From the NCBI GenBank assembly GCA_022072055.1, contig JAJVIK010000002.1, positions 293,615 through 357,614 of the forward strand: DNA of 64,000 nt, written 5' to 3'. Origin of the DNA: a bacterium (GTDB taxonomy: Bacteria; Hinthialibacterota; Hinthialibacteria; OLB16). Every line of letters begins with the position of its first letter. Positions within the stretch are counted from its first letter, which is position 1. The translations under genes were made by a program, and so were the position numbers. Under the pieces are notes generated by a model. That model was given only the letters and a program-made list of their open reading frames with translations. It did not search any database and was not told where the DNA came from. Of the stretch, positions 17,028 through 26,500 are shown piece by piece.

Positions 17028-17555
17028 ATGGATCGGAACACCAAGGCCGAGGTGGTCGCCGAACTGACCGAGAAGTTTGACCGCGCCAAGGCAATCGTCT
17101 TCAGCGAGTTCAAGGGGATCAGTGTCAAGCAGGCCAACCTCCTGCGGCGCGAGTGCGGCAAGGCCGGACTCGATTACATTGTCGCCAAGAACACTCTGAT
17201 CCGTCTCGCGCTCCCCGCGGAGCTGCGCGACAAGGTCAGACCGTTTCTGACCCAGACCACGGCGGTGGCGGTGGATTACGGTGATGGGGTCACGGGCGCC
17301 AAGACTCTCTTCAAAGTCGCCAAGGACATCGCGGCGATCAAGCCCAAAGCGGGCATCCTTGAGAACGAGGTGTTGAATTCGGCCCAGGTGGAGGCGCTCT
17401 CGAAGATGCCCTCCAAGGAGGAACTCCTGGCGAAAATTCTCGGATCGGTTCAGGCTCCGCCGAGGAATCTGCTCGGCTGCATCAACGGAGTCGCGACCAA
17501 GCTCGCGGGCCTCTTCAAGGCCTACCACGACAAGCTGGAACAGCAGGCGGCCTGA
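17028..17555 (+). CDS. rplJ: 50S ribosomal protein L10
   Basis: L10 is the base of the stalk and carries the L7/L12 dimers. The 175-residue protein starts MDRNTKAEVVAELTEKFDRA. The start at 17028 lies 8 bases after AAAGGAGG; a GTG 9 bases upstream overlaps that site and is rejected. The motifs FSEFKGISVKQANLLRREC and IVAKNTLIRLAL are typical, and a C-terminal helix for L7/L12 binding (NGVATKLAGLFKAYHDKL) is present. Confidence 0.96.
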   Translation: MDRNTKAEVVAELTEKFDRAKAIVFSEFKGISVKQANLLRRECGKAGLDYIVAKNTLIRLALPAELRDKVRPFLTQTTAVAVDYGDGVTGAKTLFKVAKDIAAIKPKAGILENEVLNSAQVEALSKMPSKEELLAKILGSVQAPPRNLLGCINGVATKLAGLFKAYHDKLEQQAA

Positions 17556-17578
17556 GCGCCGACCGCATGGAAAAATTC

Positions 17579-17601
17579 AGGCGTGGGCGCGGCCCGCGCC
17601 T
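17579..17601 (+). promoter_or_regulatory. mRNA hairpin between rplJ and rplL
   Basis: AGGCGTGGGC-GCG-GCCCGCGCCT forms a 10-bp stem with one G-T wobble and a three-base loop, 23 bases before the rplL start. No T-run follows. It could set the higher expression of rplL relative to rplJ by RNA processing or stabilisation. Confidence 0.6.
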
Positions 17602-17624
17602 AGAGGAAAGAAAAGGAGAACAAA

Positions 17625-18005
17625 ATGGCTAGCGAAAAGATTCAGGCGATTCTCGACCAGATCGGCGGACTCACCCTGTTGGAGGCGGCCGAGCTCGCCA
17701 AGGAGTTTGAGGAGAAGTTCGGCGTGACCGCCGCCGCTCCGATGATGATGGCTGGCCCGATGGCCGCCGCGGCGGCCGAACCGGTCGAGGAGAAGACCTC
17801 CTTCGATGTGATCCTGGCTTCCGCCGGAGCCGAGAAGATCAAGGTCATCAAGGTGGTTCGCGAGCTCACCAGTCTCGGCCTCAAGGAAGCCAAGGACCTG
17901 GTGGATGGCGCTCCCAAGCCCCTCAAGGAAGGGGTCTCCAAGGAGGAGGCCGAGAGCATCAAGGCCAAACTCACCGAGGTCGGAGCGACCGTCGAGGTCA
18001 AGTAA
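17625..18005 (+). CDS. rplL: 50S ribosomal protein L7/L12
   Basis: The 126-residue stalk protein recruits translation GTPases. The N-terminal dimerisation domain ([20 protein letters not shown]), the Ala-rich hinge around residues 38-55 ([13 protein letters not shown]) and the C-terminal factor-binding domain ([33 protein letters not shown]) are all present. AAAGGAG precedes the ATG. It is the last gene of the operon here; rpoB, its usual neighbour, is replaced by a convergent oxidoreductase gene. Confidence 0.97.
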   Translation: MASEKIQAILDQIGGLTLLEAAELAKEFEEKFGVTAAAPMMMAGPMAAAAAEPVEEKTSFDVILASAGAEKIKVIKVVRELTSLGLKEAKDLVDGAPKPLKEGVSKEEAESIKAKLTEVGATVEVK

Positions 18006-18017
18006 TATCGACGCGAA

Positions 18018-18043
18018 GGTGGGGGTGGCTTGCCGCCCCCACC
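18018..18043. terminator. Hairpin between convergent rplL and oxidoreductase genes
   Basis: GGTGGGGG and CCCCCACC form an 8-bp stem with a 10-base loop, 13 bases after rplL and 6 bases after the end of the opposing gene. No T-run is present on either side, so it may stabilise 3' ends or act with Rho. Confidence 0.5.
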
Positions 18044-18048
18044 GCGTG

Positions 18049-19038
18049 TCAGAGACGAACCACGGACTCCGTCTCCAGCGACTCAATCGCCGCCGCGAGG
18101 ACCTTCTGGGCGGCGAGCCCGTCCGCCCCGGAGCCGTCGATCTCCTCCGGGGCGACTCCCTCGCTCACCTGTTCGAGGAATCGCCCGATGCGGTTCCGAA
18201 AGGTGTCGCTGAAATCCCGCATCCCGCCGAAAATCGGATTAGTGTAAACCGTCTTTTCCAGGTTCCCCGCGGGGTAAAGAGTCAGTTCCCGGAACATGTC
18301 CTCGAGCACGAAGCGGCCCCCGGTCCCGGCAACCTCGCAGCGCTCCATCGGATGCCCGCGCTCGATGTCATAACTGCCGACCAAGTGCCCGACCACGCCG
18401 CTCTTGAAACGCAGGTTGAATTGAGCGGTCGACCAGATTGATCTACCGGGAGCCTTGGTGGCGAAGCACTGAACCGCCTCGATGTCCCCGCAGTAGTAGC
18501 GCATGATGTCCACGGTGTGGGGATGGAGGGCCTTGATCTGAAAATAGGGCGAGCTTTCGGCGGGGTTCTTGATCCACATGCTCATGTTGACAAAAAGGAG
18601 ATGCCCCAGCCGACCCTCCTCCACCCAGCCTTTGGCGAGACTCGCGGCGGGGGTGAAGCGGTGGTTCAGGTTGACTCCGAGGCAGACACCCCTCTCGCGC
18701 GCCTCGGCGACCATCTCCTCGGCCAGGGAGATCTCGTTGGAGATCGGTTTTTCGCAGAGCACATGGCATCCCGCCGCCAGGGCCTGCATTGCCGGTCGAT
18801 AATGGTCGCTCCCGTATTCATGCCCCCCGGTGCAGATGTCGGCGATATCGGGAGCGAGCGCTCGCAACATCTTCTCCGCGTCGTGGAAGGCGGGAACTCC
18901 GAGTCGGTCGGCGGCCAGGTCCGCGCGCTCTTTTAGGATGTCGCACACCCCAACCAGTTCGGCGAGCGGATGTTCCTTGTGAATGTCGGCGTGGAGGTTC
19001 CCGATGGGACCCATCCCGATCACCGCGACACGCGGCAT
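18049..19038 (-). CDS. Gfo/Idh/MocA family NAD(P)-dependent oxidoreductase
   Basis: The protein has 329 residues. The N-terminal Rossmann fold begins RVAVIGMGPIGNLHAD, then LVGVCDILKERADLAADRLG. The family's EKP motif is present (HVLCEKPISNE), as is a C-terminal substrate domain containing GVNLNHRF and KALHPHTVDIMRYY. Such enzymes oxidise sugars, inositols or their acids; the substrate is unknown. It lacks a signal peptide. It is on the minus strand, followed by the ribosomal operon in opposite orientation, and lies 17 bases downstream of the STAS gene. Confidence 0.9.
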   Translation of the reverse strand: MPRVAVIGMGPIGNLHADIHKEHPLAELVGVCDILKERADLAADRLGVPAFHDAEKMLRALAPDIADICTGGHEYGSDHYRPAMQALAAGCHVLCEKPISNEISLAEEMVAEARERGVCLGVNLNHRFTPAASLAKGWVEEGRLGHLLFVNMSMWIKNPAESSPYFQIKALHPHTVDIMRYYCGDIEAVQCFATKAPGRSIWSTAQFNLRFKSGVVGHLVGSYDIERGHPMERCEVAGTGGRFVLEDMFRELTLYPAGNLEKTVYTNPIFGGMRDFSDTFRNRIGRFLEQVSEGVAPEEIDGSGADGLAAQKVLAAAIESLETESVVRL

Positions 19039-19055
19039 GGAGGCGTCCCTTCGGT

Positions 19056-19379
19056 TTACTGGATGGTGACCAGGGTGTCGAGCTGGGCCGCGACAAACAC
19101 CTGCTTGATACGGTCATTGGCGCCCGAAATGGAAACCTTGCCGCCCCGGCTGTCCAGTTCCACATAGGACCACATGATGATCCCGAGCCCCAGGCTTTGG
19201 ATATAGGTCAACTTGGACAGGTCGTAAGTGATCTTGGTCACTCCCTTTGCGATCAGGTCATTGATCGCGCGCTTGAAAGCGGTGTAGATGGAATAGTCCA
19301 GTTCTCCATCGAGCACGATCACCGCCGTGCCGGCGTTGGTGTTGATATCCTTGACCTCGAATTGCCCGGTTCCCGTCAT
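19056..19379 (-). CDS. STAS-domain anti-sigma factor antagonist
   Basis: This 107-residue single-domain protein starts MTGTGQFEVKDINTNAG. The start at 19379 has AAGGAGG upstream, so the longer reading frame is not used. It has the STAS pattern: VIVLDGELDYSIYTAFKRAI, then KITYDLSKLTYIQSLGLGII. Ser62 is at the place phosphorylated in SpoIIAA-type proteins. It probably binds an anti-sigma or switch kinase to release a sigma factor. No RsbW-type kinase lies beside it, so the partner is elsewhere. Confidence 0.88.
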   Translation of the reverse strand: MTGTGQFEVKDINTNAGTAVIVLDGELDYSIYTAFKRAINDLIAKGVTKITYDLSKLTYIQSLGLGIIMWSYVELDSRGGKVSISGANDRIKQVFVAAQLDTLVTIQ

Positions 19380-19547
19380 GATGTCAGCCTCCTTGGAGCA
19401 TCCTGTCTGGTTTGAGCGAGGAAAGCAGCGGCATGGGCGCCACTCGATAAAGCCGACACTTTGAGAATAGTCCAAAGCGGACGGTTAGGCCAGAGAGTCC
19501 GGGCGGCGCCCAGCCAAGTGCAACGGGAGGCATGGGGGATCACTGGG

Positions 19548-20909
19548 CTACCAGACACACATCCGGAGCAGTTCCCGCATGTCCCCCTGCTGTTCCATTC
19601 CCAACACGCACTCCACAATTCGACACCTTTGGGAGTCTCCGAGGAGAGGGGCGCCGAGATGGTGGAACTTGTCCATGACCTCCCCGTCGGTCATCGGGTT
19701 CCTCCAATGGCCCCTCGGATAGTCCACCCGATCCCGGATTACCCGCCCATCCTGGGTGCGGATTTCGATGTCGTTGGGGATGCCGTCCGGATACTTGGCC
19801 GAAAGGGCCTCGTCCCGCTCGATGCGGATGCGCTGCATGAGGGCGTGGATATTCGGGTCCGCGATCCGTTCTTCGTCGAAGGTCGGCAGGTCGACCTTGC
19901 CGTCCAGGAGCGCGGCCGCCACACAGTAGGGCATCGAGTGGTCGGCGGTCTCGCGGGACTTGGGGCTCCACTTTTCCTTCTCTTTCCCGATGATGTCCAC
20001 AGCGGCGTCAAAACTCCGGATCAGGATCGATTCGATCATGTCGGCGGGACCGATCTCCTCGCGGCGTTTGAGGCAGAGTTCGATGGCGCTCTGGGAGTGG
20101 TACTCGGCGGGCCAAAACTTGATGTAGGTCTGGAGGATCATCGAGGGGCTTTCCCCATGTTCCGGCAAGGTCAGGGCGAACGGGCCCGAGACACGGTCGA
20201 AGAATCCTTTCTCGCCTTCAAAGATCGGCGCCGGACCGGTCATCCCCGCCTCGGCCAGCATCGCGGCGAAGACCCCGCCGCGCGAGGCGTTGGCGAAGGC
20301 GCATCCCTTCCACATGGAGAGCTCGCCGACCCTCGTCTGACGGAGCGCGTTGTTCGGCGTTCCGGCCAACCCCAGGGCATGGACCATGGCCGCTTCCGAT
20401 AGCCCCATGAGCTTGGCGGCCGCAAGGGCCGTGGAAAAGTTCCCATAGGTCACATGGTCCCAGTTTCGCAACCGGATGCTGGCGGCATCGCACAGGCGGC
20501 AGAGGATCTCGTAGGCCAGCGCCGAGGCGGTGATGAAATCCTTCCCCGAAGCTCCATCCCTCCCGGCGATAGCCAGGGTGGCGGCAAAATTATCGCTGGG
20601 GTGACACGGTTCCAGGGACAGATAGGTGTCGTTGTAATCCAAATACCGGAACTGGGCCCCATTGGCGAAAGCGGCCATGTCCGGGGAGGTCATGCGGCCG
20701 GTTCCGAGAACTCCGGATCCGGGGCTTGCCTGGGAAGCTCCGGCGACCTTTTTGGCGATTTCCACCGGAGGAGCGCCGGAGGCTCCCAGCGCGCAGGCCA
20801 GGCTGTCCAACAGACGTCGCTTGACCTCATGCACCACCTCGGGGGCAAGGTGCTCAAAGCGGAGCTGGGCCGCGTAATCCGCCATCTGTTCGGCAATTGT
20901 GGTGGGCAT
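19548..20909 (-). CDS. MmgE/PrpD family protein
   Basis: This 453-residue protein belongs to the family of 2-methylcitrate dehydratase (PrpD) and cis-aconitate decarboxylase. The N-terminus TIAEQMADYAAQLRFEHLAP and VKRRLLDSLACALGASG are characteristic. FANGAQFRYLDYNDTYL matches the family's active-site region, and SDNFAATLAIA and MVHALGLAGTPNNALRQ follow in order. The prp partners prpB and prpC are absent, so the substrate is not clear and propionate breakdown is not demonstrated. It is cytoplasmic. It lies 168 bases upstream of the STAS gene on the same strand and is divergent from the metal efflux cluster. Confidence 0.9.
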   Translation of the reverse strand: MPTTIAEQMADYAAQLRFEHLAPEVVHEVKRRLLDSLACALGASGAPPVEIAKKVAGASQASPGSGVLGTGRMTSPDMAAFANGAQFRYLDYNDTYLSLEPCHPSDNFAATLAIAGRDGASGKDFITASALAYEILCRLCDAASIRLRNWDHVTYGNFSTALAAAKLMGLSEAAMVHALGLAGTPNNALRQTRVGELSMWKGCAFANASRGGVFAAMLAEAGMTGPAPIFEGEKGFFDRVSGPFALTLPEHGESPSMILQTYIKFWPAEYHSQSAIELCLKRREEIGPADMIESILIRSFDAAVDIIGKEKEKWSPKSRETADHSMPYCVAAALLDGKVDLPTFDEERIADPNIHALMQRIRIERDEALSAKYPDGIPNDIEIRTQDGRVIRDRVDYPRGHWRNPMTDGEVMDKFHHLGAPLLGDSQRCRIVECVLGMEQQGDMRELLRMCVW

Positions 20910-21002
20910 TGTTGAGGGTCTCTCTTAGGCGTTGATCGGTGAACCGCGGTAGTGTGCACGCGTGACTTTCGGAATCAAGGCTGAGCAGACCGAAGCCGAT
21001 CA

Positions 21003-21031
21003 TTGACACCGTTCGAGTCCGTTCCTAGACT
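21003..21031 (+). promoter_or_regulatory. Probable promoter of the metal efflux cluster
   Basis: TTGACA (21003) and TAGACT (21026) are 17 bases apart, 26 bases before the first gene. It lies in the divergent gap between MmgE/PrpD and the Cys-rich gene. The 17-bp spacing gives no sign of a MerR-type operator. Confidence 0.55.
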
Positions 21032-21056
21032 GAGGTCAAGTTTCGGAGATTCTTGC

Positions 21057-21467
21057 ATGGCACTCGATAAGCGCTGCTCGGCCGCTCTTCTGCTAGGGGT
21101 CTTCCTCATGGGGGGAGTCCTGTGTCCCTGTCGAGGGCTAGCCGGCGCCATCGAGCGGTACATGCAGCAGCGCGCCTCGGAGCACTCCCAGACAAGTTGC
21201 GCGTGCTGCCACAAGGGGGAGGAATCGAAAGGGCCTGAACAGCCGCCTCGAGATTGCGAGTGTCTGTCAGGTTGTTGCGATGCCTATCTCCCACCCAGCA
21301 CGGATTCGGAGGTGAACCTCCCGGCAATGGACCCGTGTTGTTTTGCCTCGACAGCCGGGACCGAGACCCGTTTCCCGGAGTTTGTCGCCATCCTTTCGCT
21401 GGATCCGCATCGGTTCCGGCCCCCGGAAAAGGCCCTAAGGGCCAAGCTCTGTTCGTTCCGCATCTGA
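21057..21467 (+). CDS. Small Cys-rich exported protein (possible metal binding)
   Basis: The 136-residue protein begins MALDKRCSAALLLGVFLMGG, a signal peptide followed at once by LCPC; the Cys could be a lipobox or part of a metal site. Cysteines are unusually frequent: TSCACCHKGE, RDCECLSGCCDAY and MDPCCFAS. No family is recognised. It is the first gene behind a good promoter and lies 99 bases upstream of the RND adaptor, which also carries many Cys/His motifs. A periplasmic metal-binding or metal-sensing role is therefore plausible but inferred. The gap to the adaptor contains an inverted repeat (CCTCTCG...CGAGAGG). Confidence 0.7.
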   Translation: MALDKRCSAALLLGVFLMGGVLCPCRGLAGAIERYMQQRASEHSQTSCACCHKGEESKGPEQPPRDCECLSGCCDAYLPPSTDSEVNLPAMDPCCFASTAGTETRFPEFVAILSLDPHRFRPPEKALRAKLCSFRI

Positions 21468-21566
21468 TTTCCTCTCGTTTCCCGTCGTCCGTCGGAATAT
21501 GCGGCGAGAGGTCTGCTCGCGGCCTGGATTGCCCTCATCACCGGGCATCAATCGGGAGGAAAAGAG

Positions 21567-23504
21567 ATGACAAGCAACCCAGAACCTTCATCCTACAAGA
21601 CCCTCGCCGGCGTCATCGTGGCGCTGGTCGCGGGGGTTGTGGGGTTTCTTAGCGTGCGCGAGGTGAATCCGGGCGAGATCCTTGTCGGGTTTTTGAATAG
21701 GTCCGAGGCGCTTGCCGCCGAACCGGAGTCCGGAAAAGGAACTGCATGCACCAAGCCTTGCTGCGCCGGCGGGGAGACCTCCTCCACTCCGGAGGACAAG
21801 GAACCCTGCTGCGACAAGTGTGCTGTCAAGGCGGTTTCCGAAGGAGCGGGCGTGGAGAAACCCGGCGGGGGCGAGGGGCAGAAGCCCTGCTGTGACAAAT
21901 GCGCCGCGAAGACCGCGGGGGCCGAAACCGAAACCTGTTCAATCGCCGTGCCGGGCGACTGGACCGCCGCCAAGATTCAAGAGTTCAAGACCCAAGGGGA
22001 CTGGTGCATCGAGCATGGAGTTCCCGAATCGATGTGTGTCAAGTGCAACCCCGCTCTGGTCGAGTCGTTCAAAGCCAAGGGGGATTGGTGCGGAGGACAT
22101 GGGCTCCCCGAATCGCTGTGCGTGCTCTGTCATCCGGATCTGGCCAAGCTTGGTCTGGGACGAGACTGGTGCGAGAAGCACGGTCTTCCCGCCTCGCAGT
22201 GCGTGTACTGCCGCGCCGACCAGGGCGCGCCCAGCGAAATGGAGGAGTCTTCCCTCGAGGCGATCGTGGAACGAAATGCCGCCGCGCTCTCGATGGAGGC
22301 GCGCGCGCCGGACTTGGCCGTCAGCGATCCCGAACATCGCGCGGGCCTGAATCCGAACTGCCCGCTTCACAGCCTCACCATCCGGCTTGCCTCGGACAAG
22401 GTGGCCGAGGAGGCCGGACTGGTCTTCGAGAAAATCGAGCGCCGCCCCATGACCCAGACAATCGGCTGCTATGGGGAGGTTCAATACGACCGTTCGCGGT
22501 ACGCCCTGCTTTCCCCGCGCGCGCCGGGCATCGTACAGGCCGTGACCGCGGACCTGGGGCGGAAGCTGAGCAAAGGGGAGATTCTCGCGCTGGTTGATTC
22601 GATGGAATTCGGGAAAGCCAAGGCGGACTTGCTGCGCGCGCAAGCGGAGGCGAACCGTTGGAAGTGGGTGGCGGAATCCTTGGAGAGCGGCGCGCCCTCG
22701 GGCGCGGTGGCTCGCAGGGATCTGATCGAGGGGCGAGCGGAGCATGAGCGCGCCCAAGTCGAGCTGGCCATCGCCCGCCAGGCGCTTAAGAACTTCGGGT
22801 TGTCGGACGGAGACATCGAGGCCGTCATTTCCGAACGGAACACGGATTCCCTGTTGCCCGTGCGCGCGCCCTTCGACTCGACCGTGGTGGAGCTCGCGGC
22901 GGTTCCAGGCGAGCTCGCGCAGCCGGGCAAACAACTTTTCGCCGTGGCCGACCTCTCAACCCTCTGGCTGTGTCTTGACTTGTTTGTGGAGGATGCGAAT
23001 CAGGTTTGCCTCGGCCTGCCGGTCACCTTCGCGGTGGACCGCCTCGATGGGGAGGTTTTTTCCGGGAAGGTCACTTGGATCGGCGCCGAGCTCGACCCCA
23101 AGACCCGCACCACCCGCGTGCGCGCCGAGCTCGACAACTCCGAGGGGTTGTTGCGCGCGGGCATGTTCGGAAAGGGAGATATCCGGATCCACTCCGGGGA
23201 AGAAGTCGTGGCGATTCCCAAGGAAGCGGTCCAATGGGATGGTTGCTGCAACCTGGTTTTTGTGCGGAAGGATCCCCTCACCATCGAGCCTCGCAAGGTG
23301 CGTCTGGGACTTGAGCGGGATGGCTTTGTGGTCGCGCGCGCCGGTCTGCTTCCCGGCGAGGAAGTGGTTACCCGCGGCAGCTACCTGATGAAGACCGAGG
23401 TTCTCAAGTCCAAGATCGGCGCGGGCTGTTGCGCCGCCGACTCGCCCGCAAGCGGGGCGCGGGAGGCCAAGGAGAACCCCAAAATCGCCGAGGCCGACCG
23501 CTGA
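21567..23504 (+). CDS. RND efflux periplasmic adaptor (CzcB/CusB type) with Cys/His repeat region
   Basis: This 645-residue membrane-fusion protein links an inner-membrane RND pump to an outer-membrane channel. One N-terminal membrane helix (LAGVIVALVAGVVGFLSV) anchors it. Residues 60-220 form an extra region: two copies of CCDKCAxK (81-88, 108-115) and three copies of WCxxHGxPxSxCVxC (146-160, 174-188, 201-215). The adaptor proper begins near residue 250: lipoyl/barrel halves (YALLSPRAPGIVQAV, LPVRAPFDSTVVEL), a hairpin between them (RRDLIEGRAEHERAQVELA) and a beta-barrel domain (LWLCLDLFVEDANQV). A final CC lies near the C-terminus (IGAGCCAAD). The Cys/His motifs look able to bind soft metals or zinc. 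The stop overlaps the pump start by one base. Confidence 0.9.
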   Translation: MTSNPEPSSYKTLAGVIVALVAGVVGFLSVREVNPGEILVGFLNRSEALAAEPESGKGTACTKPCCAGGETSSTPEDKEPCCDKCAVKAVSEGAGVEKPGGGEGQKPCCDKCAAKTAGAETETCSIAVPGDWTAAKIQEFKTQGDWCIEHGVPESMCVKCNPALVESFKAKGDWCGGHGLPESLCVLCHPDLAKLGLGRDWCEKHGLPASQCVYCRADQGAPSEMEESSLEAIVERNAAALSMEARAPDLAVSDPEHRAGLNPNCPLHSLTIRLASDKVAEEAGLVFEKIERRPMTQTIGCYGEVQYDRSRYALLSPRAPGIVQAVTADLGRKLSKGEILALVDSMEFGKAKADLLRAQAEANRWKWVAESLESGAPSGAVARRDLIEGRAEHERAQVELAIARQALKNFGLSDGDIEAVISERNTDSLLPVRAPFDSTVVELAAVPGELAQPGKQLFAVADLSTLWLCLDLFVEDANQVCLGLPVTFAVDRLDGEVFSGKVTWIGAELDPKTRTTRVRAELDNSEGLLRAGMFGKGDIRIHSGEEVVAIPKEAVQWDGCCNLVFVRKDPLTIEPRKVRLGLERDGFVVARAGLLPGEEVVTRGSYLMKTEVLKSKIGAGCCAADSPASGAREAKENPKIAEADR

Positions 23505-26500
23505 TGCTGGCCGCGATCATTCGCTGGTCGTTGGACAACCGGCTGGTGATTCTGATCCTCGTCGGGGCGCTCGTCCTTTCGGGGGTCTGGTCCTTCCTGC
23601 ACCTTCCGGTGGATGCGCTGCCGGACACCAGCCCGCTCCAGGTTCAGGTGAACACAGTCGCCCCGAGCCTTTCTCCCGAGGAGGTCGAACGTCAGATCAC
23701 CGCGCCGATTGAGATGGCTCTTTCGGGGCTGCCTGGGCTGGAGGTGATCCGCTCGCTCTCCAAATTCGGGTTCTCGCAGGTCATCACCCTGTTCGAGGAG
23801 CACGCCGACATCCATGTCTGCAGGCAAGTGGTCAACGAGCGGTTGCAGGGCGTGGAGCTTCCGGAGGGAATCGAGCGCCCGGAGCTTGGCCCGATCACCA
23901 CCGGGCTTGGAGAGGTGTTTCACTATCTGGTGACCTCCCCCACTCGCGAACTCGCCGACCTGCGAACCCTGCACGATTGGATCGTGAAGCCGATCCTCGC
24001 CTCGACCCCCGGCGTTTCCGAGGTGAACGCCTGGGGCGGCAAGGTCAAGCAGTATCAGGCGCTTCTCGATCCGGCCAAGCTCCTGGAGTTCGGTCTGGAC
24101 CTGGATGACCTCGAAAGCGCGCTCCGCGCGAGCAACGCGAATGTCGGCGGGGGGGGAGTCACCCGTGCGGGAGAGCAGCTCCTTGTCCATGGGATCGGCG
24201 TTTTGGAGAGCGTAGCCGACATCGAGAATGTGGTCCTTTCCGCGCATGAGGGGGTTCCCATTCGAGTGCGGGATGTGGCGCGCGTGGTGGAGGGCCATGA
24301 GATCCGCCGCGGAGCGGTGACCGCGATGGGCGAACGCGAGGTGGTCCTGGGGCTGGCGTTCACCCTCCGTGGGGAAAACACCCGCGAGGTGACCCGCAAG
24401 TTGGAAGCCAAACTCGCGGAGGCCCAGCGCGCGCTCCCCTCGGATGTCGCTCTGGATGTGGCGTACAACCGCATCGACCTGGTCGCCTCGGTGCTTCGGA
24501 CTGTCCGTGCCAATCTGATCGAGGGGGCGCTGTTTGTGATCGCGTTCCTGTTCCTCCTGATGGGGAACTTCCGTGCGGGAATCATCACCGCGCTGTCGAT
24601 CCCACTCTCGATGCTCTTCGCCTTCAACGCCATGCGCCTGTTTGGGATTGAGGGGAGCCTGATGAGTTTGGGGGCCATCGACTTCGGGATCGTGGTGGAC
24701 AGCTCGATCATCATTGTGGAGAACGCCGTTCGCCGGATCGCCGAGAGGCGAGGCGAGAAGGATTTTGTCGGCCTGGTGCGGGATGCCTGCATCGAGGTGC
24801 GCCGCCCGACCACCTTCGGCGAGGCGGTCATCGCGATTGTGTATCTCCCGATCCTCACCTTGCACGGGATCGAGGGGAAGCTGTTTCAGCCGATGGCGCT
24901 GACTTTCCTCTTCTGCCTGCTTGGGTCCTTCATCCTCTCGCTCACCCTGATGCCGGTGCTCGCCAGTCTGCTCCTTCCGAGGACCATCCGCCACAAGCAG
25001 AATGGGTTCATGCGGCTGTGCACCGCCCTGTATGACCCGATTCTTCGTCTTTCGCTGCGAGTCCGGTGGGCCGTTCTGGCCCTTTCCTTCGCGCTGCTCG
25101 GCGCGACCGCCGCGATCGCGCTCGATCTTGGGACCGAGTTTGTCCCCAGATTCTCGGAGGGCGCGATCATCGCCAACACAGTCCGCCTCGCCGGGGTTTC
25201 GCTGGAGGAGTCGGTGCGTTACGGCCGGCAGCTCGAGAAGGCGGTTCTCGAATCCTTTCCGGATGAAATCGACAAGGTCTGGACCCGGACCGGAACGGCG
25301 GAGGTGGCCACCGACCCGATGGGTCTGGAGGTCTCCGACCTGTTCATGACACTGCACCCGCGCGAAAAGTGGAAGCGGGCCGCCTCTCAGGCCGAACTCA
25401 CCGAGCTGCTCAGCAAGAAGCTCTCCGAGCTCCCGGGGATGCGAGCCGCCTTCACCCAGCCCATCGAAATGCGCATGAACGAGATGACCGCGGGCGCGCG
25501 CACCGATGTGGTGGTCAAGATTTATGGCGAAGATCTGGGACGGCTCGAGGAGCTCGCGCGCCAAGTCGAGTCGGTGGTGTCCGCGATTCCGGGGAACGCC
25601 GAGCCGCGAGTCGACCAGGTGACCGGGCTTCCCATGCTCCAAGTCCGCCTGAACCGCGAGGCCTTGGCCCGTCATGGTCTGCATGGGGATGGGGCGCTCA
25701 ACATGGTGGAGGCCATGGGGGGGCGGAAGGTGGGGGAAATCCGCGAGGGCAACCGTCGCTTCGACCTGGTGGCGCGACTCGATGAGACCTACTGGAAGGA
25801 CATCTCCACGCTCGAGAATCTGGTGGTCCCCTCCTCGACTGGAGTGGCGCTTCCACTCAGGGAGCTCGCCGACATCACCTACGCCGAGGGCCCCGCGACC
25901 GTGTTCCGCGAGTGGGGTCGGCGCGCGGTGGGGGTGCACTGCAATGTGCGCGGGCGGGATATTGGCTCCTTTGTGCGCGAGCTGGATGAGCGATTGCACG
26001 CCGAAATCCGACTCCCCACCGGCTCGTATTTCGAGATCGGCGGCCAATTCGAACACATGGTGAGCGCGCGAAAAAGACTCTATGTGGCTGTGCCGCTGGC
26101 CCTCGCGTTGATCTTCATGCTGCTCTATCTCACCTACAACTCGATGCGGGATGCCTTGATTGTTTCCTGCAAGATCCCTTTCGCCGCGGTGGGTGGGGTT
26201 CTCGCGCTGCACTGGCGGGGCATGCCGTTTTCGATTTCAGCGGCCATCGGTTTCATCGCTCTCTTTGGGATTGCGATTCTGAACGGTCTGGTGGTGGTGT
26301 CCTCGGCCAAGCGCCTGATGCTGGGAGGCATGGGGCTTCAGCAAGCGGTGGTTGAGAGCGCGCTTTCGCGCCTGCGCCCGGTGCTCGCCACCGCGCTCAC
26401 CGATGTGGCCGGTTTTGTGCCGATGGCTTTGTCCCAAGGGATGGGCGCGGAGGTCCAGCGGCCGCTCGCCACCGTGGTGATCGGCGGGATTGTCTCATCC

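Noticed and set aside
23381-26212. Long minus-strand open frame of 943 codons
   Set aside because: It is antisense to the intact RND pump gene, with no family motif and low-complexity Arg/Gly/His-rich translation; an artefact of high GC.
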